A DNA stretch of 64,000 bases from Bacillota bacterium (GTDB lineage Bacteria > Bacillota > Sulfobacillia > Sulfobacillales > JAIMBI01): contig JAJZWS010000006.1 of the NCBI GenBank assembly GCA_021846565.1, forward strand, positions 1-64,000. Direction: 5' to 3'. This document shows positions 8,158-15,924 of the stretch, piece by piece; position 1 is the stretch's first letter; the number at the start of each line of letters is the position of its first letter. The position numbers were made by a program, and so were the translations under genes. Under the pieces are notes generated by a model. The model had not been told where the DNA came from. It did no database searches and worked only from the letters and a program-made list of their open reading frames with translations.

Positions 8158-9168
8158 ATGCGCGGAAGCCTGCAAGACTTGGGGATTTGTGTGGGGCGGC
8201 TTTCGCCCGGTCCCACCGACTCCATCGTGGACGTGCCGGGTGTCAAGGTGGGGCACGTCACGCTCGCGCGCGGCGATGGCGCACTCCGGGTGGGTGCCGG
8301 TCCGGTGCGGACCGGCGTCACGGTCGTCGTGCCGCCCGGCGAGGTGGGCCCGTGGCCCGCCGCCGTGCACGTGATCAACGGATACGGCAAATCCGTCGGT
8401 CTGCTGCAGGTGGCCGAGCTGGGCCAGCTGGAGAGCCCCATCTTTTTGACCAACACCCTGTCCGTGGCGCCCGTCCTTCAGGGATACCTCGAACACCTCC
8501 GGGCCCGCGGCCGGTTTCACCCCGGTCAGAGCCGCAACGTGGTGGTCGGCGAATGCAACGACGGCTACTTGAACGACCTGTGGGGATTTGCCGTAAAGCC
8601 CGAGCATGCGGTGGCGGCCCTGGCCGCCGCGTCAAGCGCTCCGCCGACCCAGGGTTCGGTGGGCGCCGGCACCGGGATGGCCGGCTTCGGCCACAAAGGA
8701 GGCATTGGCACCGCCTCGCGGCGGCACCCGGACGGCCACGTGATTGGCGTGCTGGTGTTGCTGAACTGCGGCGAATCCGAGGACTTGGTGACTTTTCCTG
8801 GCCGGCCCCGTGCGGGCGGGCCATCCGATGTGCCGGACGGATCGATCATCATCGTGGTGGCCACCAACGCCGGCGTGGATCGATGGGATCTGGCCCGGGT
8901 CGCCCGCCGGGCCAGCCATGGGTTGGCCCGGGTCGGCGGCCATTCGGCCCCCGGCAGCGGCGACGTGGTGGTTGCGGTCGACGTGGGCGGGCCCAGCGGC
9001 GCAACCCCGCGTGACTTGGATCCGCTGTTCCAGGCGGTGGCAGAAACGACCGAGGCCGCCATCTGGAATGCCCTGCTGACGGCCGACACTGTCGTGGGCC
9101 GCGATGGCCATGTGCTGAAGGCACTGCCCACCGAGTGGGCGCCCGGAACCCCGATGCGTCCCTCGTGA
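8158..9168 (+). CDS. P1 family peptidase (DmpA/BapA-like, S58)
   Basis: A 336-residue member of the DmpA aminopeptidase/beta-peptidase family, autoproteolytic N-terminal-nucleophile-like enzymes that release N-terminal D-, beta- or small L-amino acids. Family signatures are DSIVDVPGVKVGHVT at the start, INGYGKSVGLLQVAELGQLESPI, GECNDGYLND and the glycine-rich GAGTGMAGFGHKGGIGTASR before the hydrophobic strand GVLVLLNCGES. The start ATG 8158 follows AAAGGGG; earlier in-frame ATGs lack a site. It lies alone between a divergent HesB-like gene and a convergent beta-helix gene. Confidence 0.9.
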   Translation: MRGSLQDLGICVGRLSPGPTDSIVDVPGVKVGHVTLARGDGALRVGAGPVRTGVTVVVPPGEVGPWPAAVHVINGYGKSVGLLQVAELGQLESPIFLTNTLSVAPVLQGYLEHLRARGRFHPGQSRNVVVGECNDGYLNDLWGFAVKPEHAVAALAAASSAPPTQGSVGAGTGMAGFGHKGGIGTASRRHPDGHVIGVLVLLNCGESEDLVTFPGRPRAGGPSDVPDGSIIIVVATNAGVDRWDLARVARRASHGLARVGGHSAPGSGDVVVAVDVGGPSGATPRDLDPLFQAVAETTEAAIWNALLTADTVVGRDGHVLKALPTEWAPGTPMRPS

Positions 9169-9205
9169 TGCCGGGGATCCTCTCGAGCCCGCGCGCGCCT
9201 CATCA

Positions 9206-9244
9206 GGCCGCCAGGCGGGGGAGTGCCTCCCTCGCCTGGCGGCC
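9206..9244. terminator. Strong bidirectional hairpin
   Basis: GGCCGCCAGGCG plus GGGGAG pairs with CTCCCT plus CGCCTGGCGGCC around the loop TGC, an 18-bp stem with one G-T pair. It sits between the stop of the P1 peptidase (9168) and the stop of the minus-strand beta-helix gene (9266), as expected for a shared terminator. Confidence 0.7.
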
Positions 9245-9265
9245 CGGCCCCATGCGGGAGAGCTC

Positions 9266-10501
9266 CTAGCGGTGCCCGAAGCCAGCTTGGCCGATCCCGA
9301 CGGGATGGTTCAGGTACGGCGTCGCGTTGACGGCCCCCACGACGTCGCTCGCCGTCGGCCCGTGATGGCTCCCCCACCAGTTCTGGGTGGCGTTGAGGGT
9401 GCCGCTGGTAGCGTTGTTCACCGCGTCGCCGCCCGGGTTGTCCACCAGGTTGTTGTCGACGACGCGAATGCCGGTGCCTACCGCACCCAGCGTGGACTGG
9501 GCACTCGGCTGCCCCAACTCCACGCCCTGGTAGTTCCGGTACAGCGTGTTGTGCGCCACCCAGACGTTGGTCTGGCTGGTGTTGTACAGCGAGATGGCCG
9601 CATCCATCGAGAGCCCGGGGGTGGTATAGCCGGCGAGACCGGCCTGGGTCACCCAGTTGTACTCCACCTGGACGTCGTGACCATACGCCACCTGGATGCC
9701 CTCGTGGGGCACTTGGCTCACTCGATTGCCCGCGATAAGGTCGTGGGCGACATCCCCCTGGCTCGTGCCCGTGACCAGCATGCCGGCCCATCCGGTGTTC
9801 TCAATCGTGTTGCCAACAATCTGGCTGTCTTGGAGGTTGCCCAAGAACATGCCCGACTGCCCGTTGGTGGTCACGTTCATGATGCGGTTGTTGGCAATCC
9901 TCCACTGCGTGCCGAGCGGAGCGGCCAGTCCCGGATTGCCGTGGTAGCCAATGGCCTGCCCGGCCGTGTCACGGAACGTGTTGCCCAGGATCGCCACCTC
10001 ACCGGCACCGTAGCCGCCGGCCGTGATGACGCCGTTCGCATAGGCGTTGCTGATGTTGTCGAATGCCAGCCCACGGATGGTGACGTGAGTCACACCGGCG
10101 CTGCTGTTGCCTAGGACGAAGATCGGGGCGCTTCCGGTAATGACCGAATGACCGGCGCCTCGAGCCGCGGTGATGGTTACCGCTTCTGTGAGGACAATCG
10201 GCACGGTCACATCGTACGTGCCCTGCATAATCCGAATGGTCGCCCCGGGCGGCGCGGCCGCCACGGCTTCGGCAATCGTTTGATACGGGGCCCTGACGGT
10301 GCCGGGCCCCGAGGCCGTTCCGTGCACTGAGACGTAGAGCGTCATGGGTGGGGGCGCCGCCACCGCCGGGGCGGCGGCCACCAGACCCAGGGCGGCGGCT
10401 CCCAGCAGGGCGGGCCACAGCAACCGACGGGAGGACCGTCGAGGCGGCAACGATGAAGATGAAGATGAAGATGAGGATAACGCCGACGGCGAAGTCAACA
10501 T
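9266..10501 (-). CDS. Secreted right-handed beta-helix (NosD-like) protein
   Basis: A 411-residue protein starting at ATG 10501 after GGGGAGGG. Residues 1-55 form a signal region: a poly-serine stretch of nine Ser, then basic RRSSRR, then a hydrophobic segment ending AAPAVAA. The rest is a parallel beta-helix repeat protein of the NosD/pectate-lyase-like type, with an opening YVSVHGTASGPGTVRAPYQTIAEAVAAA and many coils with N-ladder residues (GNTFRDTAG, ANNRIMNVT, GNTIENTG, AGNRVSQV, AHNTLYRN). Such proteins usually act on or bind polysaccharides outside the cell; no catalytic site is identifiable. The Ser run is encoded by a period-6 repeat. Confidence 0.85.
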   Translation of the reverse strand: MLTSPSALSSSSSSSSSLPPRRSSRRLLWPALLGAAALGLVAAAPAVAAPPPMTLYVSVHGTASGPGTVRAPYQTIAEAVAAAPPGATIRIMQGTYDVTVPIVLTEAVTITAARGAGHSVITGSAPIFVLGNSSAGVTHVTIRGLAFDNISNAYANGVITAGGYGAGEVAILGNTFRDTAGQAIGYHGNPGLAAPLGTQWRIANNRIMNVTTNGQSGMFLGNLQDSQIVGNTIENTGWAGMLVTGTSQGDVAHDLIAGNRVSQVPHEGIQVAYGHDVQVEYNWVTQAGLAGYTTPGLSMDAAISLYNTSQTNVWVAHNTLYRNYQGVELGQPSAQSTLGAVGTGIRVVDNNLVDNPGGDAVNNATSGTLNATQNWWGSHHGPTASDVVGAVNATPYLNHPVGIGQAGFGHR

Positions 10502-10542
10502 GGATACCCTCCCCTTTGCTTCCCTCTGCTTCCCTCTGCTTC
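10447..10542 (-). repeat. Period-6 and period-10 tandem repeats at the start of the beta-helix gene
   Basis: Inside the gene, GATGAA-type hexamers (about 10450-10480, plus strand) encode the Ser run. Just upstream of the start, the leader has TGCTTCCCTC repeated two and a half times (10517-10542). Both could change copy number by slippage, altering the signal region in frame or the leader length. Confidence 0.6.
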
Positions 10543-11560
10543 CTTGGCTCTGGGTTCCCGTACGCGTCCGTTCGCAGACTTTTGACATTCCAGGCGGATG
10601 CTGGAGTCGATTCATTGTACCACCAAGTGCCGTCCCATCCTCTGTCATCTCCCCTGGCCCGCCAAAGCGGCGCCCATTTTCCGCTGACCCGGCATCGGTC
10701 CATGGGTGACGGAGACAGGTTTAAGGAGACGGGGTCCACGGTGGCACTGACCTCTCGCCCCGGTCCCCGCCTCGACACCGCAGTGAGCGCGCTGGCGCCC
10801 TTCGAGCCTCGCCTGTCGACCCTGGGGCGGGACGGACGCGGCGGTGGGTGGCGTGCCGCGGGGGCGCGTTGAACGTGCCTCACCGGGTACTTCTTGGTGG
10901 CCCACGCCTTTGCGCCCGCGGCGCTCCAAGCCGGTTGGGGCAAGTTCAACATCTCCATGAACCCTGAGACCATGCCCCGGCGGAGCTTTGCCCCCTAAGG
11001 GCCGTCGCACGCGGGCGCGGAGTCCCTCTCGTACATCATGACGGAGGATCGGCCCAGCACCGGGGTCACCGTGAACTCCTGCGGCCGAGGAATGCTGTCG
11101 AGACCGGCATGATTCCCCACGACACGCGGGCCGAACTGACCCGGCCGTTGCTGGGCCCAAGATTATGGCTGCCCCCATTCGGTTCTTGGCGTCGGCCGCG
11201 TCAGACGGCGTCACCGGACAGCGATTCATCGCCATCGAATTTCCTGGTCACCCGGGCGCATAGGCCCACCAGACCGGGCGTGTCCGCTGGGCCGGGGCAC
11301 GTCGGGATCGGCCCTCACCCGTCCACGTAGCGAGCGCCGGCCCCTCACGACCGCGGCAGTCGCGGGGGTGCGTGACAACAGGCAGAGCGCGAGAACGGTC
11401 GCCGAGGTGAGTGCCGGAGTGGGGAGCCCTGACTCGGAACCCAACCAGTTGACCTGCACCAACCAGAAGTCCACCACCAGGTGATTGGGCAGGATCTGGA
11501 GCGGGCGCCCGATTCGTCGCGGTTTCCACTTTACGCCCTAACAACGCCGAATCGTCACGG
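10543..11560. other. Gene-poor stretch with relics of a decayed gene
   Basis: No intact gene is seen. On the plus strand about 10875-10998 reads LTGYFLVAHAFAPAALQAG onward to a stop, and about 11009-11110 reads AESLSYIMTEDRPSTGVTVN onward; both have strongly GC-rich third codon positions like real genes here. They look like two pieces of one decayed gene of unrecognised family. The rest (11110-11560) shows no clear coding signal. Confidence 0.35.
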
Positions 11561-11590
11561 TTGTCGCGCGCGTCTGGGCTGCGCTATGAT
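11561..11590 (+). promoter_or_regulatory. Promoter of the selenoprotein gene
   Basis: TTGTCG (11561-11566), 18-bp spacer, TATGAT (11585-11590), about 70 bp before the AAGGAGG of the SelW-like gene. Both boxes fit the sigma-A consensus at four to five positions. Confidence 0.55.
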
Positions 11591-11679
11591 GGCGTAGCGG
11601 TCCCACGCGGGCCGTGGTTCGGATGCGCATAACATAACGACTCACGAAATCCCCAGCCAAGCGAAGGAGGCGGCCCATC

Positions 11680-11916
11680 ATGAAAGTCCAGATCCGCTAC
11701 TGCACGGCCTGAGGGTACTTGGAACACGCCACCCGGGTGGTGGCCGAAGTCTTGAAGGCGCTTGTCGCCGACGTATCGGCGGCGGAGCTGGTCCCCGGCT
11801 CCAATGGGGTGTTCGTGGTCTCAGCTGACGGAACGCCGATTTTTTCCAAATCGGAGGAGCAGCGATTCCCCGAACCCGGCGAGATTGTCGCCCGACTTAA
11901 GGCGCGGCCGTCCTGA
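11680..11916 (+). CDS. SelW/Rdx-family selenoprotein with in-frame UGA (Sec)
   Basis: Reading from ATG 11680 (GAAGGAGG 9 nt upstream) gives MKVQIRYCTA, then TGA at 11710-11712, then GYLEHATRVVAEVLKALV and so on to the stop at 11916, 78 residues with Sec. The CxxU motif (C-T-A-U) sits exactly where SelT/SelW/SelH thioredoxin-like Rdx proteins have their CxxC/CxxU redox site, after the first beta strand. The rest matches the family (TPIFSKSEEQRFPEPGEIVARLK). A conventional call would start at TTG 11719 and lose the active site. Rdx proteins are small cytosolic thiol/selenol redox proteins of uncertain partner. The gene is followed directly by a CPBP-protease frame. Confidence 0.88.
11728..11744 (+). 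promoter_or_regulatory. bSECIS-like hairpin downstream of the UGA
   Basis: GCCACC (11728-11733) pairs with GGTGGC (11739-11744) around the loop CGGGT. The loop begins 21 nt after the UGA and has a G among its first two bases. This fits the published description of bacterial SECIS elements, which lie a short distance past the UGA and bind SelB. The role is inferred from position and shape. Confidence 0.6.
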
Positions 11917-11996
11917 CGACGCCCCTCACCCCGCCGGCCGCCGCCGCCAGCGGCTTAGCAGCCGGAAGCGTCCTGTTCCTGGCGACGTGGGCTCTG

Positions 11997-12503
11997 TTGG
12001 CGGGCGTGGGCGCCGTATCGCCGTCCGCGCCCACGCGGGCCCGCCACCGGTTTGGGGCCACCATTGCCCTCCTCGTGCTCCTGTCCGCGGTGGAGGAAGT
12101 GGTGTTCCGCGGAGGCGTACTGGGCTGGGGCGGGCAGGTGCTGGGCACACCCGCAGCCTTGGCCGTCTCCTCGATCGGGTTTGCTGCCAGCCACGCCTTC
12201 CCCACCCGTCTCTCCCTCACGACATGGGTCAACCTGACGTTGTACGGCCTCTTCTTTGGATTGGCGTATCTGGTGGGAGGGCTGCCCGCCTCCGTCGCGT
12301 TGCACGGCAGTTGGAACGTGTGGGAGTGGGGCCTCGGGTTTACCGTGAGTGGCCCCACCACCTCGCACCTGCTGCCCACGCCCCCCGTAAGGCGCCCGCT
12401 GCGGCAGACTCCCTATGGACCCGAGGGGCACTGGGCGGCCACCGTCACCTGCCTATTGGCGGTGGGAACCACCCTGGTCGTGCTGCGGCCCGGCGGGCTC
12501 TAA
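11997..12503 (+). CDS. CPBP-family intramembrane metalloprotease
   Basis: The protein carries the three CPBP/Abi motifs in transmembrane helices: EEVVFRG, FAASHAF and HGSWN, which provide the glutamate and histidine metal ligands of the Rce1-like glutamic or metallo protease fold. The conventional start is TTG 11997 (168 residues), but the same frame is open back to 11901 and encodes another hydrophobic segment (LAAGSVLFLATWALLAGV). Translation may therefore begin near CTG 11913, whose last two bases overlap the TGA of the selenoprotein gene and would couple the two. The function of bacterial CPBP proteases is often in bacteriocin immunity or prenyl-protein-like processing; here it is unknown. 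Confidence 0.75.
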   Translation: MAGVGAVSPSAPTRARHRFGATIALLVLLSAVEEVVFRGGVLGWGGQVLGTPAALAVSSIGFAASHAFPTRLSLTTWVNLTLYGLFFGLAYLVGGLPASVALHGSWNVWEWGLGFTVSGPTTSHLLPTPPVRRPLRQTPYGPEGHWAATVTCLLAVGTTLVVLRPGGL

Positions 12504-12604
12504 ACGCGCGTCTCCTCGCTCGGGGCAGAAGGAACCTCGTGGCGCGCAGCGAATGGGGCCGGGTGTGCCCACGGCGCAGGTGACCGCGTGAACGGAGGTT
12601 CGCC

Positions 12605-13663
12605 ATGATGACCTGGCTGGTGTGCGGGCTGTTTCCATGGGAGGACCGCACGCTGCCGGGGTCCCCCCGCCTCATGGCCAACACGCTGGCACGGCTGCAC
12701 CCGCATACGCCACTCTATTATCTGGACCCGGTGCACCTGCTCGACGCGTCGCAGGTGACCCGGTATCGAAGCAGCCACCAGGGCCCCCTCTGGCACCTCA
12801 CCGGCCCCGGTCAGGCAGAGCCTGCCACGACGGAGGACTATCGCCGCTTGGCCACCGCACATCCACTGGTGCTTTATTCCACGTCATATCACCACGTAAA
12901 CCCCGGGTCGTGGATGAATCACCTGCGTCCCGATGTGTGGGTGTACAACGTCCTGGAGAATGCCGTCGTCCTGGACGGCACGGCGCTTTCTGCGCACCAG
13001 CGGGCGCTCGGGGCGGCGCAGCACGTGGTATCCAACTCGGCCGCTGTCACGAACACCCTCGTCGGGCGGGTCGACCCCGGCAAAGTCTTAGAGTGGGGCA
13101 TGGCCGTCGACGCAGCGTTCTGGCACCGGGATCCCGCTCCCCCGCGCTGGACCTTCGGCTTTTTCGGCCATCTCATGCCGTGGATTGACTACGACGCGGT
13201 GGAGCACCTAGCCGAGGCGGTGCCCCACGAGCCCATCGTGCTCATTGGTCCGGTGCACAGCGCCTCCCAATCGCGCCTCTCCGCGCTCATCCAGCGCCGC
13301 GCGAACGTACACTGGATCGGACCCCAGCCCTACGCGCGGCTACCGGACCTCACGCGGTCCATCCGGGTGATGCTGTTGCCGCGCGTGGCCGCGGCCTTGT
13401 CGGACGCCTGCGACCCGCTGAAGCTTTACGAATACTTGGCGGCCGGAAAGCCGGTGGCCACCACCTTTCCCGTTTCGCCGGCGATGGCCCCGTTTGTCCA
13501 CCATGGCCCGAGCCAAGAATTCGTGGCGTGCTGTCAGGCGGCCCTGATTGACGCGCTTCGCGGCCAGGGGCGCCACACAGATCCCTCCCTGGCCCCGTTT
13601 CTCGCCATCCGGTCGTGGGCGGCGCGGGCCGAGGCGATTTGGGGGTTGACGACCAGGGCATAA
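12605..13663 (+). CDS. Glycosyltransferase, GT4-like
   Basis: A 352-residue protein starting at ATG 12605 after CGGAGG. The layout is that of GT-B transferases: an N-terminal domain with VYNVLENAV, a middle GFFGHLMPWIDYDAVEHL strand like those binding the sugar nucleotide, VHWIGPQPYARLPDL and the GT4 signature DPLKLYEYLAAGKPVATT. Such proteins transfer a sugar from a nucleotide donor to cell-surface glycans; TuaH-like teichuronic acid enzymes look similar. No glycan operon surrounds it. Confidence 0.8.
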   Translation: MMTWLVCGLFPWEDRTLPGSPRLMANTLARLHPHTPLYYLDPVHLLDASQVTRYRSSHQGPLWHLTGPGQAEPATTEDYRRLATAHPLVLYSTSYHHVNPGSWMNHLRPDVWVYNVLENAVVLDGTALSAHQRALGAAQHVVSNSAAVTNTLVGRVDPGKVLEWGMAVDAAFWHRDPAPPRWTFGFFGHLMPWIDYDAVEHLAEAVPHEPIVLIGPVHSASQSRLSALIQRRANVHWIGPQPYARLPDLTRSIRVMLLPRVAAALSDACDPLKLYEYLAAGKPVATTFPVSPAMAPFVHHGPSQEFVACCQAALIDALRGQGRHTDPSLAPFLAIRSWAARAEAIWGLTTRA

Positions 13664-13751
13664 AATGTCTTGGCACCGGGCTCGTGACCCTGGCCCATGG
13701 GTGCTGGAGGGGGTCGGCTGGCCCGAACCAGGCACCGGGCGTCCGGCGAGC

Positions 13752-14149
13752 GGGACGTTCCATACTTGTCCCCGCAACCTCTCGATGTGCGCAAACTCCC
13801 TCGTGTTGTTGGTGACCGAAACCCCGTCCCGGGAAAGTGCATGGGCTGCGATCGGCAGGTCGAGCGGACCGATGGGCGTCCCGCCCGCTCCAGGGCAGAT
13901 CCGATGTTGCCAGGAACGGACGCGACGTCCACGGACAGCTCCACGACCGCAAGAGGGAGCAGCAATGCCCCGAGGACTGCCCCATTTTGGTCTGGCCGTT
14001 GGCCTTGCACCACCATATTGCAGTGCCGCCACGGCGACCACAAAAACCCCGTTCTCTCCCGTGTGACATCGACGCAAGCCGTCAGCACGTCGGCTGCGAT
14101 CTCGGATAAGGCAGAGGCAGATGTTGGTGTCCAACATATACCTCATCAC
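13752..14149 (-). pseudogene. VapC-type PIN toxin, frameshifted
   Basis: The start GTG 14149 overlaps the vapB stop and gives MRYMLDTNICLCLI, the PIN-domain opening with the first Asp. The frame is then lost. The middle (ALLLPLAVVELSVDVASVP) is in a second frame and the end (GTPIGPLDLPIAAHALSRD, then VTNNTREFAHIERL) is again in the first. At least two frameshifts break the gene, so the toxin is probably inactive while its antitoxin frame is intact. The family is VapC of the FitB-like group, about 130 residues. Confidence 0.75.
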
Positions 14150-14379
14150 GGCAGGCCGTCACGCTGCTCTTCGGCCGCCGGCTGTCGGCGTTCCGCCAGA
14201 TAGTCCTCCGAGAAGGCATGCAGCGCCTCGGCCCATGAGTCCCAGGTGTCGTCCAGCGGCAACGGCACGACGGCTTTCCCCACCCGCTTCATCGGCACTT
14301 CGGATCCCCCACACCGGAATTGCCGGGGCAAGCGCACCGCCTGACGGCGTCTGGATTGGAACCGTTTCGCGCGCTCCAC
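14146..14379 (-). CDS. vapB: VapB-type antitoxin, SpoVT/AbrB fold
   Basis: A 77-residue antitoxin starting at GTG 14379. The N-terminus ERAKRFQSRRRQAVRLPRQF followed by KRVGKAVVPLPL matches the VapB group that opens with AKxFxNGRSQAVRLPKEFRF; the C-terminal DTWDSWAEALHAFSEDYLAE is the toxin-binding part. The stop overlaps the vapC start by 4 bp (GTGA). The toxin gene is frameshifted, so this antitoxin is an orphan or in decay. Confidence 0.75.
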   Translation of the reverse strand: MERAKRFQSRRRQAVRLPRQFRCGGSEVPMKRVGKAVVPLPLDDTWDSWAEALHAFSEDYLAERRQPAAEEQRDGLP

Positions 14380-14500
14380 GGCATTGCCCCTGCCGCCGTT
14401 GGTCGATATCCAGCATATATCCCGCGCCCGTGCAGGAGCCGCGTGGCCCGCAGCGCCCAGCCGGCTGAGCGCCCTGCGGCCGGTCGGGCCCTTGCCGCGC

Positions 14501-14529
14501 TTGACCAAACCGCTTGACGCTCCTACCAT
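14501..14529 (+). promoter_or_regulatory. Promoter of the TPR-like gene
   Basis: TTGACC (14501-14506), 17-bp spacer, TACCAT (14524-14529), about 88 bp before the start at 14617. It is one of the better sigma-A matches in the window. Confidence 0.55.
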
Positions 14530-14616
14530 GAGGCCAAGTGGCCCGGCCGGCCACGCGGCCCGAAGTCGCATCTCCCCTGGCCAGCAGGTCGGAGGTCAGC
14601 CCCGAGGAGGTTCGCC

Positions 14617-15924
14617 ATGGGGTTTCGGCAGTCTCACGTCCTGTCTCTGGATGAGCACACCTGGGTGCGCCAAAATGTCTTGCGTCTGCGGCTGGCTCAT
14701 GGGCCGCGGGAGCGGAATGCGGTCGCCGTGCCTCGCGGGGAGGGCCAGCTGGATGAGCTGTCCCTGGCGCGCTTGGCCCTGCTGTTGGATGTGTCGCCCC
14801 GCGAATTGGCCACCAGACCCGAGGACTTGGCCGCGCGCCTGCGTGAAAAGCTGTCGCACGCAGCCCAGTTGGCGGGAGCCGAGGCGGAGGAAGACGCCTG
14901 CACGCAGGCCGAGGCGGCGTGGCAAGAGGCGTTGCGGCTGGCCTTTCCTCTATTTGCCGGCCAGGCCGCCGATTTCTTGGCCCGCCAAGCGCTTCGGGCC
15001 CGACGGCCCCTGGACGCCATCACCTGGGTATTGCGCGCGCTCACCACGCCCCTGGGCGCCGACGCCGCCCACCGCAGCGACATGGTGTCCCGGCTGGGCG
15101 CTGCGCTCATGCTCACGGAGCGGTACGACGTGGCCAATGCGGTGCTGTGCAGCGTCGCGGATCGGCACTCGCCGGCCGACAGCCAGGTGCTCATCGCCCA
15201 CGCCGCCAGTCTCCTGTTGCAGGGCCGCTTTGATGAGTCGGTACAAGCCTACAGCCGCGTACTGGAGGCATCGGGCAATCTCGCCCCGCGGGCCGAGGCC
15301 CAGGCGTGGATCGGGTACGGGGCGGCACTGGGGCTGGTCGGAAACGTCTCCGGTGTGCTGACCGCCTCTCTTAGAGTCGATGAGATCCGCCAACGCGAAC
15401 TCATGCCCGATCTGCTCACGGGCCTGAATGCCAACGAGTTGTGGTGCGCGGCATTGGCGGCGCCTTGGCGCGACGCACGCCGCCTGATCCTGGAGGTGCT
15501 GCACGACACGCACGACCCATTCGCTCGCGCCAATCTCTACGACACGCTGGTGTTCGTGCTGTGCCGCGGGCGTGACTGGCCAGCCGTGTGGAGCACTTGT
15601 ACGGAGGGCTTGGCCATCCTGCGCCAAGGAGGTGGCGGCTCGCGTATGTTAAAGGCGCGGTTCCTGTGGGCGCGGGCCGTCGCGGCCCGACATCTGGGCC
15701 GCGACGGGGCGCTGCAGGATCGCGAATGGGCCGAAGACCTGTTTGACCTCGTGGGATCGCGCGGACACTTGTCGGCCTTGCCGCTGTGGCCCGACGACCC
15801 TCGTTCAGCCGGCGCGGCAAGCCTCCTCGATGGCCCGGACGACGCGCTGGATCTCTGCCAGGGTGTTGTACGGTGCGAGTCCGAGCCGCACCGCGCCCGT
15901 CCCCCCCTGGGCTTCGAGCCGTAG
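14617..15924 (+). CDS. TPR-like helical repeat protein
   Basis: A 435-residue protein starting at ATG 14617, 6 nt after AGGAGG. Residues 1-85 are a charged helical region with LDELSLARLALLLDVSPREL, which resembles the second half of a small helix-turn-helix domain. From about residue 105 onward it is built of paired helices with A/L/W patterns of tetratricopeptide repeats (ALNxLxLxGRFDESVQAYSRVLEAS, ARHLGRDGA). Proteins of this plan often act as regulators or scaffolds that bind peptides. The last 40 residues run antisense into the end of the convergent desulfurase-like gene, so the native C-terminus may be shorter. No closer family is recognised. Confidence 0.65.
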   Translation: MGFRQSHVLSLDEHTWVRQNVLRLRLAHGPRERNAVAVPRGEGQLDELSLARLALLLDVSPRELATRPEDLAARLREKLSHAAQLAGAEAEEDACTQAEAAWQEALRLAFPLFAGQAADFLARQALRARRPLDAITWVLRALTTPLGADAAHRSDMVSRLGAALMLTERYDVANAVLCSVADRHSPADSQVLIAHAASLLLQGRFDESVQAYSRVLEASGNLAPRAEAQAWIGYGAALGLVGNVSGVLTASLRVDEIRQRELMPDLLTGLNANELWCAALAAPWRDARRLILEVLHDTHDPFARANLYDTLVFVLCRGRDWPAVWSTCTEGLAILRQGGGGSRMLKARFLWARAVAARHLGRDGALQDREWAEDLFDLVGSRGHLSALPLWPDDPRSAGAASLLDGPDDALDLCQGVVRCESEPHRARPPLGFEP

